Origin: Roridomyces roridus
Lineage: Eukaryota > Basidiomycota > Agaricomycetes > Agaricales > Mycenaceae
Assembly (NCBI GenBank): GCA_029378245.1
Contig: JARKIF010000001.1
Coordinates: 3,782,001-3,846,000 of the forward strand
Direction of reading: 5' to 3'
DNA: 64,000 bases
Under the pieces are notes generated by a model. It saw only the letters and a program-made list of their open reading frames with translations, was not told the origin of the DNA and searched no databases. This document shows, one piece after another, positions 53,733-64,000 of the stretch. Within the stretch, counting starts at the first letter, position 1. Every line of letters begins with the position of its first letter. A program made the position numbers and the translations under genes.

Positions 53733-55749
53733 TCATACAAACACCCCAATCGCCCCCTGCCCAGGCGCATCTCCCCAGACGCCCCCAATCCGCTCACTAA
53801 CATGCACCCTCGCACACCCCTCGACAGGACACAGCCACTCAGACCTCGCTTCCACGACAGGCTTCTTGGGCTTGCTCTTGCTCTTGCGCGCTTTCAACTT
53901 CTTCTTGGGACGCGGAGGCAAGGGTACAGCAATCTCAAATGCTACCACTGTCGATGCGTGGTTGCGCGAGCGGAGGCGAGAGCGAATGGAGGTATCCTGC
54001 TCGAGAGGAGCCTGATCCTCGAAAAGCGAGTCCAAGTCGTCTTCCTGCTCGCTCGCCTTGCTCTTGCCCTTCCCGCTCCCCTCTGCAATCCCCATCTCCT
54101 CCTCCTCCTCCTCGACCTTCATAAGCTCCTCCAAACACTTGCCGTCAATCAGATGCCCGCACCGCAATCCCCACACTCTGACCCTCTTGGCCTCCTCCTC
54201 GGGCATGGTATCCGGACGCAGCACCAGCGGATCCAAACACTTTGCACACACAAGCAGTGTGCTCACCCCCTCCTTCTCCTGCACCTCGTCCACGTCAATC
54301 ACCACTTCCTTGCCTTTGCCCTTCCCACCAGCCGGCGGTGCCATCGACAACTCGCTCGGCGCAAAATCGAATACAAAGCCCCCGTCGGCGTGGGGAGGGT
54401 GCGTCCACTCGGGCTTGTAATCCACATCGTCCTTGTGACCCCTACGCCAGGTTCTTAACAACGCCACCTCGCGCTGCGCAAATCCACGCCGCCCTACAAC
54501 GTCGTTTTGCTCCGTGAGGAAAATGTCCAACGCAATCTGTGCATCAGCCCGCGTGCGCTCGTCTTCTTCATCGTCGAGGTGAGCCAGATGCCCGCCACCA
54601 CCAAAGCGTGGAAGGTAATCAGAGAGACGGCTGAAAATGTTGCGCGGGCCGTCTTGGGCTACCAACGGCGCCACGCGTCCACCAGCAGCACGGCGTTCGT
54701 TGCGACGCTGCCGCTCCAGACGTTCGGCAGCAAGACGAGCATGGTTGCTGCTGATGATAGCACCACCGAAGCCCATGGGAGGGTTATGTCTCGCAGCGGG
54801 CGCTGCGCGTTGTTCAGCGGGAGGTGGCGATATTCCACGCACGAATGGAGGAGGCGGTGTGAGGGAGAAGATGAAGGGCCGGTTGATGGGGCGAATAGGC
54901 TCGGGAACTCTGCTTGGTCCTGCATTGGAGGAACGTGGAGGAGAAAGGCGAGGAGGCCGTGCACGAGGGATCATGCTCCCAAAACCGGAGTAGCGTCGAG
55001 GAAGCGGCGGGACTGGGGGTACAGAGATATCGAAAGGGGGTGGCAGAGGAGACCTATAACGACGACTAGAGCTTGGTTGTCCTGTACAAGATGCGTCAGA
55101 TGGATACAAGGGAAAGAATGCGCACTCACCTTGTCTTGAGCCGCTGGCAGCCGCGCCTGAGCTCGTGCCTTGGTGCCTCGAGCTAGAAGCATGACCTAAA
55201 GGGAAGGTAAATACACTGGAGACTAAAGGAGTGAAAGGGCGGGGCGGGGAGGGAAGCGCTACCGGAGCAGGACCTGACGACGCCATGGGCATGCCACCAA
55301 GCAGGGTACCCGATGCCCTGGCTGCACTACCTGCCGAGTCGTCCGAGGAGTAGTGCGGTGTATGGTGCAGCGCAAGGAATAAGAACTGGACAGCTGCAGA
55401 CCACCCATTACGACTCCATGCACGGACCCATATGTCTCGCAAGTCGGCGACGGCAGCTCCAGCGGCGGCCTTTTGACACGGTCTTCCCCCGATGGCAATT
55501 GTGATCTCGAGAGACAAGTCACTCACCAGGTTGGTCCTCGTCGTCACTATCCAGAACCTCAATAACTTGTGGAGTCTCATTCACCCGACGTCGTTGAGCC
55601 GGTCGTGTGGCTGTCTCCGTCTCTTCAAATTGGTCGACGTCGATGATCTCGACCGAGGGGCGGCTTCTGCGTTGTGGGATGAGGCTGTTGGAGCGAGCAG
55701 GCATGTCGAAGGATGGTGTCGGAGTCGGGCGTTGCACAATGGTCGCCAT
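53733..55749 (-). CDS. RING-like protein with SUMO-interacting-like motifs
   Basis: Exon 1 (55749-55527) gives MATIVQRPTPTPSFDMPARS and two hydrophobic-acidic motifs, VEIIDVDQFEETE and QVIEVLDSDDEDQ, resembling SUMO-interacting motifs. After an intron the protein is Pro/Ser/Arg-rich, then acidic and helical (SRLSDYLPRFGGG; LDIFLTEQNDV). Next come LLVCAKCLDPLVL (C-x2-C) and RVWGLRCGHLIDGKCLEELM (C-x1-H..C), and last WLCPVEGCARVHVSERIGG (C-x4-C-x3-H). Together these form a split RING-like zinc site interrupted by an acidic insertion of about 100 residues. The combination suggests a SUMO-targeted ubiquitin ligase, but this is inferred. Two more introns lie at about 55190-55270 and 55080-55130. 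Confidence 0.6.
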
Positions 55750-57186
55750 CGTCGGTGATGGTGAGAGGAGAGCGTGATCAATGGCGTCGATGGAAAGAAA
55801 ATAGGTGTAAATAAACAATCGGCTCACTCTCAACTCACTCTCCGATACATCGTCGCCGTCGCCGCATTCAAGGCCGTGTGGATTCGGGACTTGGAAGAGG
55901 CGCCGGCGCTCTGCTCCCAACATCCCTCCACCCCATACATGATACATCTCTCCAACATCTCTCGCTCAAATTATCTCGCTGCTCAAGCGCTCAGGGCCCA
56001 TCCTGCATCTCGGCGCTTGCAAGTTTTCTCGCCCCCGACAGACTCTGTGAACTTTCTCAAGCCAACTATCATCTCCTCACTCCCCAAGAGATCCTATAGC
56101 TGCGCAATGGAAAGAAAATAAGTATGTGCTGATGAACAAATGGCTTTCCACCTTTTGCGAGCAGAAATTTCAAGCCCTTGCAATTGATTCTTGGCTTCAG
56201 GGTTCCTTCTGCTCCCAATCTCCCCGGACGCCCGACAGACTTAGATTGCTGTCTTTGACAAGATGCACTGAAGTAGATCCAGATCGGATATCGATTCCCT
56301 TCGACCTTCTCAACGTTCTGCGGTTGGCACAATGTCTTTGGCCCTCGGAAGGGATGGTACGCGCCCGAGCACAAGAGATGTACAGTAGGAAACTTATCGT
56401 GACAGCCCCTTGTTCTTCGACCGGCGCGACCAATGCTGTGAGTTCACAGCAGCATTCTCTTCTCCCATCTATCATGCTTCGAGCACAGGAGATGGAAGCT
56501 TATGTTTGGGTCCCTTGTTCTTTGACCGATGCTGTGAGTTCACAGCAGCCTTCTCTTCTTCTCTCCATCATGCCTCGAGTTGAAGCCTTATAATAGGAAA
56601 CTTAAAAGCCATTGTTCTTCGACCGGTGCAAGCTGTGAGCTCACAGCAACTTTCTCTTCTCCCCTCCATGTTACCTCGACTTGCGATTGCTGCCCGGTAC
56701 TGGAGTTGGGCATGGCTCCCTGCTCACATGATCGGAGCCATCTTGGGCGTTTGGGTTGCTGCCACGGTGCTCAACGTCCTTTATTTGGAGAGTGTGTTGT
56801 ACCTTGCAATATTTATCTCCAGTATGCATTCAATCATCCTCACTCTTCGATCTCTCGTCACCTTTCAGTGTTGTTCTTCCTTATTGACAAAGGGCTGAGA
56901 TTCATAATGTATGGCTTGGGGGCTTACTTTCTCGACGGCGCATCATGTTTCCTTTCAGTGGTACGTTTCCCAGCCCTCAGGAAACTGTTGCTTCTTAAAT
57001 GGGGGACATGTAGCTTTTAGCACCAGTCATGGTCACGACGTCGGTCTGTGTCCACTTTGTCAGAATATCACTCAATTATGGCCAGCATGTTGGCGGTCGT
57101 GACATCTTCGAGTCAAGCCGTTAGGATATGCTGCGGGGTCAGTCCGATGTCTCTCATTCACAGCTCACAAGTCTTACAATCCCCAG
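55750..57186. other. Intergenic region with a tandem repeat
   Basis: About 1.4 kb without a supportable gene. It contains the promoter of the RING-like gene and a three-copy tandem repeat at 56407-56680. The last 100 bases may include the first exon of the downstream kinase gene, which I could not place. Confidence 0.45.
56407..56680. repeat. Three-copy tandem repeat with an internal inverted motif
   Basis: Copies at about 56407-56483, 56512-56579 and 56609-56680 share CTTGTTCTTCGACCGG, then GCTGTGAGTTCACAGC, TTCTCTTCTCCC and ATCATGC(T/C)TCGAG; spacing is about 100 bp. The GCTGTGAGTTCACAGC core is an imperfect palindrome that could form a hairpin or bind a dimeric protein. Confidence 0.75.
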
Positions 57187-60100
57187 ATTTTCTTTTCCTA
57201 CAATGTTGTCCTGTTGCTGGTTGATGAGGTCCTGGCCAGATACTTCCGGCTCTGGGTCTACGTCAAGAAAGACATGAGTAAGTTGAATGGACTTTGAATT
57301 CAGGTTAGACTGCACCACTAACTGTCCTAGTTTTGACAGGTCTTGGATACCTCGCTTTCGGATGTGACTCCGAGAAGAAAGATCCGCCACAAGGATTCTG
57401 GCTTGCCCGGCTTCGGAAATGTCCTCCGATCGGCCCCATCGCCGCGTTACCACCCGATAACTCTCTCAGCATCGATCTGGAGGCCGCACAATCGGCCACC
57501 GCCCCCGGGAAAGCACCTGCCGGATTTTCCACGAGCATAAATCACTGGAGCAGCTGTATCAACAAATCTCTATGGATCACCTGCGACAATGAAGATGCTG
57601 GGGAGGCCATCGCAAGTGAAGTGTACCACCTCCTCGGCACAGACTCTGTGTTTCGTACCACATTGGTCGACGTCAGCAGAGCTCCGTCCGTTGGCTGGCA
57701 TCTAGTCTACGGTTTTGCATCCGTGTCTGCCGAGTTCCGAGAGGGGTTGGCATTTTACCCCCCCAAAATTCTCGAGCACTTGTTCCGCGGATTCCCCCTT
57801 TACCGAAAAATCTTTGGTGAACCCTCCCACATTGAATCGCTGCGGTCTCGTTACTCGGACCTCAATGTCAGTACAATGTCATTTGTCCAATCTGCATTGC
57901 TGAGATGAAGACAGGATCACATATATGAGTGCATTGTCAGCCCATATAAGACGGCGGTGACACAATTCGACCCAATCCCACGGACCATCCTCGTTGTACA
58001 CGGCATCCAGGGAGAATCCCAGACCGCGCAGATCTACGATGCAATCCGCATCCTCCAAACCGGGCTGAAGAACCATCCGCATCTTGTGGGTATAGTGGTC
58101 GTCTCGACGCCCCAGCTTTTCCGCGACATTGCTGAAAAAGATGAATCGACATCGGCACGTCTCAATGTGCTGCATATGGTCCAGCCCAATTTTCTCTTGT
58201 ATTCAGAGAGTGGAAGGCCGCCCCTGCCGTATCTATCAGAGGTTAACAGTTCGGTCCATTGGCAAACTTTACATGCTAACTGTACACAGAATTTATTCCT
58301 AGTTCTTGTGGACTCTGCATATCGTTTGGGAGGACTTGCTGCGCAACGGTGAGTAGCCATTTTGCGACGAGTTGATCACTAACACCTTCCCACGCAGCCT
58401 CTGGCCCGAGATCGAAGACATCTCGCAGAACGGGCTCAAGCATGAGGAGGAGGATACAACTGTGCCCAGCATTTTCTCACAATTACACAAAGTTTCCGAG
58501 GATCGCAAACACATTCAAATGGTTTGTAATTTACGATTGTACGCTGGCATATCACACACGTCGATGCCGAGCACAACCATTCTCGATCGATTCCTGAGGA
58601 GGGGAGGGCACAGCGGCCACCCACAGCTGCTCAGCGCAACACTGCCGCTCGTTTCTCTGACTCCTTTTCCCGCGGACTGATTGGCCAAGTTCTGAACTCC
58701 GAATTCCCGGACAATACACTGGAGCCACGCCAAATTTCCAATATGCGCAACCAGGCACGGAAAGAAGCCCATGACCATATTGAATCCATGGGTGGCGACA
58801 TTGCCGCCATTCTTGCATCCCTTGAAGAGCGTAACCGCAATGAGCCGGGCTGGGACTATGCAGTTCAAATGGATTCACAGAATGTGGTTGTGACCATTTG
58901 GTGGCAGTCGCCCTCGCAAGCGCAGCTTACCCGCCGGTACACCGACATCCTCATCAATGACAACTCATACAACCGCAATGACAAGCAATACCCTTTGTCC
59001 ATCGGGATTGTCATTGACCTCCATGGCAAATCCCGTAATGCGTGGTATGCATTCCAAAAAAAGGAGGATACCGAGACACATGCATGGATATTCCGTCAAC
59101 ATCTCAAATCCACGGGCGATGTTCACCCAGAGGTGCTAATCTCAGATCGTTCGGGGGCTGTTATTGCGGCCGCAGCTGCTGTTCTCATCTTCACTTTCCA
59201 TATCTACTGCCTCTCCCACTTGCTCGAAAACATTGACCGCAATGTTGCAAAATTGCTCGGTGGAGAATGGCCCTCTTTTCTACAGGACTTTTGGACTTGC
59301 TATCGTGCAGTGTCTCCCGAGGACTTCGATGGGAAATGGGATGCACTCAAGACCAAATATCCTCCTGCCCGGGCATATCTGAATGATCTTTACTCTGTCC
59401 GCGATCGCTGGGCAGCGGCGTGGATCAATGTCGTATTCACTGCAGGAATTCGCACAAATGGGCGCGTGGAGGTTGAAAATCGAATCACGAAGAACATCAG
59501 TGGGCCCACCAAAAGTCTTTACCAGGTATTCGCTGCGCTTTGCGAGCGCACTCAGAACCAGCAGAAGGATGAGCTCATCCGTGTTCGGGACGTACGTGGC
59601 ATCCTAATCTGGTAAATCTATCCGCGCTGACTCCGCTCTTTTCAGGCCTCGAGAAAGCAACATCCTGGCCAGCTGGACACACTCTTCAAGCCTATATTGG
59701 ATCTGATGAGGTGCCATGTGGGACCGTATGCTCTCCAAGTATCCTGGAAGCAATTGGAACTTTCCTTGTTCTATAATGCCCACGCACTGCAACTCCCTGA
59801 GGGAATACGGGATTGGGTGAATATTTCGTTCTACTTTGTGGAATCTGCTAATAACTTGTCAGTCTGAGTACGCTATAGCAGCTGCACCCCGCGAGTCGGG
59901 ATATACTTGGCAAAATGGCGAAGAACAGGTAAGCTGGCCCGAGCTCACTTGTAAGATGTTCACACAATTGCCAGCATGCGAGAAATGATTTTTTGAATGA
60001 CAACGCCTACATTGGGACTCGCTTCCTCCTTCGATTGGTTCAAGAACGTGGACTTGTCCCGTCACATGTCATAAAAATCACCCACCAAGCCACCGAAGTC

Positions 60101-62642
60101 ACACACATCTTGGCTCTTTTCGCAGACGGCCGATACATGTGTGATTGCTGCATGGGGACTAACCTTGGAATTCCATGTCGCCATTATTATGTTGCATGGT
60201 CAAAAATTCCAGGTCTTCCCTTCCATATTTCCCTGGTTCGCGCACGGTGGGCTCTGTGTTTATCTGAATATCTATGGAGTGTCTTATAACAGTCTCACCA
60301 GGTGGTATCAGGATCCCTCTCTGGAGGCTCAGAAGATCGATTCGGTCTCCCTCAGAGGACAGGGAAACCATTCAATCCGCTTTTCTGCTCGGGATTTACC
60401 TGGACTTACAATTGCCAATCCCGTTTCGGCGCCCCGGATTCTCAATAGACCCAACCTCGGTGTTACGCCGCCGCCACCGACTCGAACGATTCCCCAACGA
60501 TCCGTTTATACAGCACTCACGGCAGATCTCCGGTCAATGATGAATGGAATCCAGACCCAAGAACAACTGGACTCTATTCACGAACGGCTCAGTGGTGTCA
60601 GGTGCAACAATATCCAACTGATTTGAATGGTGCTAATTTTTATCAGTCGATCTATCGTCGAAGAGAACCACAGAGAGACTATCCATGATCCACCTGTGGT
60701 AGGGCGCAAGGGCCGGCCGCTGACTCAAAGGTTGACTGGTGTAACTGAGGGCAGGCCGCAGGGTGGAGGGGCAAGAATACCCCCTGATCTATCGCAACCA
60801 CCCCAGCGCCAGAATCGTTGTGGATTGTGTAATGAACCAGGGCACAACCGCACAAGTTGCAAACAAGGCAATCAGGGCTTGTAGATTAGATTAGATGAAA
60901 CTTGCCTGACATTGGGCATTTGTTGCTGTACTGGTGTACAGCGCAGCCGAGCAGCAATGTCAATAGAGAATATCTTATCAATGTGTCAATATCTAATCTG
61001 ACATCTTATCACTTTTACATAATTCTGCGGTTGCCAATTGGTGGCACGGGGGGGTTGCCAAAGAACGGGGGTTGCCAAAGAACGGGGGTTGCCAAAGAAC
61101 GGGGGTTGCCAAATAGAATTATCCTCGCAAACACATTCAAATGGTTTGTAATTTACGTGTCTTATTGTCTTCAAATTATAATAGAACCTTTCGTCCATAC
61201 ACGCAACCACCCGGCCTCAGACTTTTCAAGCGCTGGTCAAGGACAATGTAGGAGTCACCGAAAAACTTCAGCAGATTTTCTGCCTTGAAAACCTGCGGGA
61301 CGAGCTCAAACTCATTCCAAAAGACCACTCAGCTTCTGTGCTCAATGTAATCCATTCGGTACGAAGCACATAACATCATACCCACGTGTTTATCCATTCT
61401 AACTCAGATACTGGACAAAGATGCATCCAACGAACTTGACCCCGAAATGTCCAGAGCCTTCTCGAAGCAGGGACGCAGGGTAATCAACATTCTCGTCGGG
61501 CATCTCGCTCTGCTACCCGACGCCTTGAGCGTCTCGAATGTCCGTCTCCGAAACGTTCACCCAGTCAACCGCGGTGGTTTCGCCATCATATATCGCGGGT
61601 ACTACCAGCAAACCGACGACACCGAACTTGATGTCGCGCTCAAGGTGATCCCCATATTTGAACATCACTCAGAGGAGGACAGGCGCCGAGTGTTCGACAA
61701 GTTCTCAAAAGAGGCGTTGGTGTGGCGTTATTTGAAGCACCCGAACGTGGTCCCCTTCCTTGGGATCGATTCAACGACCTTTGAAAACCAGCAACGCGCA
61801 TTGGTGTCTCCGTGGATGGTGCAGGGGAGCGTTCTGGATTTCGTGGCAAAAAATTCACCCGCGGCTCCGTATGCGCTTGAACTAGTAAGCACAGCAGACT
61901 TGCGTTTCCAATTATGACACTCCCCTTTTGTTCAAGTTTCACGATATCATTGAGGGCCTTCGGTACCTACATTCAGAGAATGTGATCCATGGAGATTTGT
62001 GTGGCGTATGTCTTCATCCGACTAACCGACAGAGTTGAATTGAAATTGGATGTACAGCGCAATATACTCATCAACCGGGATGAGCGAGCATGTCTCAGTG
62101 ATTTCGGTTTGGCTGCCTTCGTGGAGGCGGAAACATCCGTCAAGACGTCTTCTCGCAGCGGGTCCAGGCAGTGGATGTCGCCGGAGCTGTTAAATCCCCC
62201 ACCAGGAGGTCATTTCAAACGCACTATTGCGTCTGACGTATGGGCGTTTGCGTGTGTCTGCTGTGAGGTGAGCGTCTTAGTCTTTCCTGATCCCGGTAAA
62301 TGCTCACAAAGTCTTCTTTGGAAGATCTGGACCGAAGGCACCGTACCGTACAGCCACCTGGGCAAAGGCGATCCAGGCCTCCACTTCGCACTCGGCAACG
62401 CCATGCAAAATCCTTACAAAGACAAACCTCAGGATAAAGCGGGAAACGAAATGCCTGAACAGTTGTGGGAGTTCTGCCAATGGTGCTGGAGCTTCGAGCC
62501 GTCGCAACGCCCCGCTGTTCAGATGATTGTCGACGTTCTCTCGGGGATGCTTCCACGCGAAATGGATGTTAATATCGGGTCTGCACCCACCGGCGTGGAA
62601 GTGCCCAATGGCTCCCCCGCAGATGCGAATGTGATTACCTGA
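57187..62642 (+). CDS. TKL kinase gene with large N-terminal domain, split by a Mutator-like element
   Basis: N-terminal exons (57187-58521) read VLLLVDEVLARYFRLWVYVK, GFWLARLRKCPPIGPI, LWITCDNEDAGEAIASEVYH, SDLN, then DHIYECIVSPYKTAVTQF, RTILVVHGIQGES and LWPEIEDISQNGLKHEEED, ending EDRKHIQM. The next exon, TFQALVKDNVGVTEKLQQIF, starts at 61221. Then follow MSRAFSKQGRRVINIL, the glycine loop NRGGFAIIYRGYY, VALKVI, HPNVVPFLGI, the catalytic loop HGDLCGRNILI, DFGLAAF, GSRQWMSPELL, DVWAFACVCCEIWTEG and SFEPSQRPAV. The loop residue normally Lys or Arg in HGDL(K/R) is Cys here. The intron between 58522 and 61220 contains the whole transposable element. The start exon was not found. The stop is at 62640-62642. 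Confidence 0.65.
58503..58535. repeat. 33-bp direct repeat flanking the Mutator-like element (left copy)
   Basis: The 33 bases starting TCGCAAACACATTCAAATGG and ending AATTTACG recur without mismatch at 61125-61157. The repeat spans an exon/intron junction of the kinase gene: 19 bases of exon ending CAAATG, then the donor GTTTGT. Mutator-like elements usually make 8-11 bp duplications, so this is unusually long. Confidence 0.85.
58536..60884 (+). CDS. MULE-type transposase (N-terminally truncated)
   Basis: The frame is open from the element edge: RWHITHVDAEHNHSRSIPEE carries the HNH-like end of a FLYWCH/WRKY-type finger usual in MULE transposases. Then follow TRRYTDILINDNSYNRND (first catalytic Asp), HPEVLISDRSGAVIAA (second Asp), FHIYCLSHLLENIDRNV and an acidic segment SPEDFDGKWDAL with the probable Glu. 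A SWIM zinc finger reads RYMCDCCMGTNLGIPCRHYY, and a zinc knuckle C-GL-C-NEPG-H-NRTS-C sits at the end. Introns near 59606-59646, 59816-59861, 59929-59976, 60247-60299 and 60602-60647 keep the frame. No stop interrupts it. Without its N-terminus and start codon it is probably inactive; the first internal ATG is at 58743. Confidence 0.75.
61049..61113. repeat. 17-bp tandem repeat at the right edge of the element
   Basis: The unit GGGGGTTGCCAAAGAAC is repeated almost perfectly three times plus a partial fourth, ending 11 bases before the right copy of the 33-bp repeat. Confidence 0.85.
61125..61157. repeat. 33-bp direct repeat flanking the Mutator-like element (right copy)
   Basis: Perfect match to 58503-58535. 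Its downstream flank continues the kinase intron (GTGTCTTATTG..), which ends at the acceptor CCTCAG at 61215-61220. Confidence 0.85.
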
Positions 62643-63070
62643 CTGTGTCGAGATTTCTTCCGCGCAGGCTCCGTCCCTGGACTTCCATCCAATCTCGTCA
62701 TTCCACCATCCTCGACATTCTCGAATCAGTGTCCATTTGTGCGACACCACTCTCGTTTCAGCAGTGCAACATCGAGACTCTGTATTTATCGGTTCATGTT
62801 CGACACGTGTCTTCTCTCTCGAACTATAGTCCCACTTGTTTCCGTCGTTATTCTGATCACAGACTTATGATACGTACGCGAAGCAACCAACGATGGCGCG
62901 AGTCTTTGGCAGAGGACACATCCTCCGCAGACATCTTAGCAATATCTCAGAGAGCTTGTTGCAGCGATTCAGGCTCTCTTGCAGAGCTAGTTTCCGTGCA
63001 TGCGTCGACGGAAGAATCATATTAGTATGTATGTACGTTTCCCATGGTGGAGGCCAACGGTGATAACTTG
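62643..63070. other. Intergenic region
   Basis: About 430 bases between the TKL kinase stop and the F-box-like gene remnant. Open frames are short and unsupported. It may contain the lost 5' part of the downstream gene. Confidence 0.35.
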
Positions 63071-63801
63071 ATGACCACGCCCGGAGAGTGAACCGAAACT
63101 TCCCTGCCCAACCTCCGATACTATTGGGAACAACCCACTTTCTTCCGGCACTCTCAACACGCCGACCGTTGAAGGGAGCGCGGCTCAACTGGTATCGTGT
63201 GGTGAATATTGGGCATGTCTTCGACATTCTCAATTCAAGGGCTCATCCCTCGTTTCTCCTCTCCAGCGACCATATGTTTGCCAAGAGGGACGACCTCGTA
63301 GATCTTTTCGTGTCCTTGTCGACCAAGATGCCCCAAGTGCACATCACGAGCCTTCAAATACGCTTAATCCAACCCAGCCTAGGAATGAACTCGGAGAGAT
63401 TTCTGGCAAGTTATTCTGCCCTAATACTGAAGTTTGGTTCACAAAAAGCAGACGGCTATCGCATTGTTTACAGAGTACCTGCCTATGCTCTTCAATCTGA
63501 TGTACGTCGCCCTCAGTCCAGGAGACGACCAAGATGGGTTGAACATGTATGATACCGAAAATTGAAATCGACAATCAGATTTCCACGGTATGCACTTGGG
63601 GCGATTTGTGTCCGACTTTGAAAGCCTGCTCCATCAGCATCAGTGAGTTCACCGCGGAACAGCCTGGCCACACTCACCTGGATTTTAGTGTATCGAGCCT
63701 GGAGGAAAAAAGAAGTGGATTCGGACTGGGACTGGGACGAATATCCAATCCTAGAATTCCATGTGGAAGCTGGACTTTCCGCTTTCGACTGCGTATCGTA
63801 G
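63071..63801 (+). CDS. F-box/LRR-like gene, C-terminal part
   Basis: Pieces resemble the C-terminal half of the gene at 38144-39456: LPALSTRRPLKGARLNWYRV, AHPSFLLSSDHMFAKRDDLV, MPQVHITSLQIRLIQPSLGM, CPTLKACSI and, after an intron, DEYPILEFHVEAGLSAFDCV before the stop at 63799-63801. No F-box or credible start was found upstream, so the gene is either 5'-truncated or its first exons lie in 62643-63070 in a form I could not recognise. Two or three introns are implied (near 63400-63590 and 63640-63690). Function as for other F-box proteins, by inference only. Confidence 0.5.
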
Positions 63802-63945
63802 CTTTGTGTACAGAGAATATGTATGCAGAATGAATTGCATTGTGGTCAGTAACTACTACATCCCGAGCCGCGTTGTATTTTCCGCTGAATTATATGATGT
63901 TTTTGGTAAATATTTTCCGATAGACAAAGGCCGTCATCGGCCCCG

Positions 63946-64000
63946 CTATTTGCGCCAGAAACGCAGACCACGGACGAGGCGCTTGACCTTGCCGGGTTTG
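63946..64000 (-). CDS. 3' end of a gene running off the window
   Basis: The minus strand reads KPGKVKRLVRGLRFWRK followed by a stop at 63946-63948. The peptide is strongly basic, as at the end of a ribosomal or nucleic-acid-binding protein, but 17 codons are too few to name it. Confidence 0.35.
   Translation of the reverse strand, partial: KPGKVKRLVRGLRFWRK

Larger units (their letters stand above)
58536..61124 (+). mobile_element. Mutator-like element, 2.6 kb, 5'-truncated
   Basis: Contains one transposase gene (58536-60884) and about 240 bases of 3' sequence ending in a 17-bp tandem repeat. It lacks recognisable terminal inverted repeats, and the transposase begins at the element edge without its expected N-terminus, so the left end looks truncated. 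It is bounded by a perfect 33-bp direct repeat (58503-58535, 61125-61157). Confidence 0.7.

Noticed and set aside
58372..58680. Continuous plus-strand frame running from the kinase exon into the Mutator-like element
   Set aside because: The first part is kinase exon, but beyond 58521 it is out of frame with the transposase and ends soon; splicing at the donor explains the data better.
1..64000. tRNA, rRNA or CRISPR features
   Set aside because: No cloverleaf-consistent sequence, rRNA core or regularly spaced repeat array was recognised by eye; a covariance-model search would be needed to exclude tRNAs fully.

Overview
The window looks like a gene-dense, GC-rich stretch of an Agaricomycete (mushroom-forming basidiomycete) nuclear genome. 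The evidence is many short introns of about 40-60 bp with GT..AG ends, no bacterial operon signals, and protein families typical of Agaricales-type fungi: large F-box/LRR-like families, tyrosine-kinase-like (TKL) kinases with an HGDL catalytic loop, HsbA-type secreted proteins, germin-like cupins, MYND-finger families, a PL8 lyase and a Mutator-like transposase. The species cannot be named from sequence alone.

Layout. 1-7 kb: an SNG1/DUF3533 membrane protein, then a KIN1/MARK-type kinase split by a 544-bp hAT-like MITE, followed by a TKL kinase. 7-17 kb: two F-box-like genes, a 1.07-kb imperfect palindrome, an F-box gene with a frameshift, an HsbA-like secreted protein, and an F-box pseudogene carrying a second hAT-like MITE. 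17-29 kb: two germin-like cupins (one membrane-anchored), an IBR-like cysteine-rich protein, two phosphatase-like or unknown proteins, a repeat-rich 2.6-kb stretch, and an unknown gene. 29-42 kb: three more F-box genes plus a disabled F-box copy, an AT-rich inverted-repeat element, and a degenerate kinase-like gene. 42-50 kb: a RAN1-like kinase overlapping an antisense MYND-family fragment, an F-box gene, an unknown helical protein and a PL8 polysaccharide lyase. 51-56 kb: two tail-to-tail decayed copies of a MYND-finger gene and a RING-like protein with SUMO-interacting-like motifs. 57-62.6 kb: a multi-exon TKL kinase gene carrying a 2.6-kb Mutator-like element exactly at an exon/intron junction. 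63-64 kb: an F-box-like gene tail and the last codons of another gene.

How it fits together. Most genes belong to rapidly evolving families (F-box, kinases, MYND) for which duplication and decay are common. At least four genes are hit by elements or stop/frame changes whose ancestral reading frame can still be read. Two insertions have exact 8-bp target duplications whose removal restores the frame. The Mutator-like element is flanked by a 33-bp perfect direct repeat that duplicates a splice donor, so the insertion may be spliced out as a long intron. I found no RNA gene and no CRISPR. No coherent metabolic cluster is evident. Exon boundaries were inferred by eye from splice signals and reading frame; where many frameshifts occur, assembly error is an alternative to true decay.
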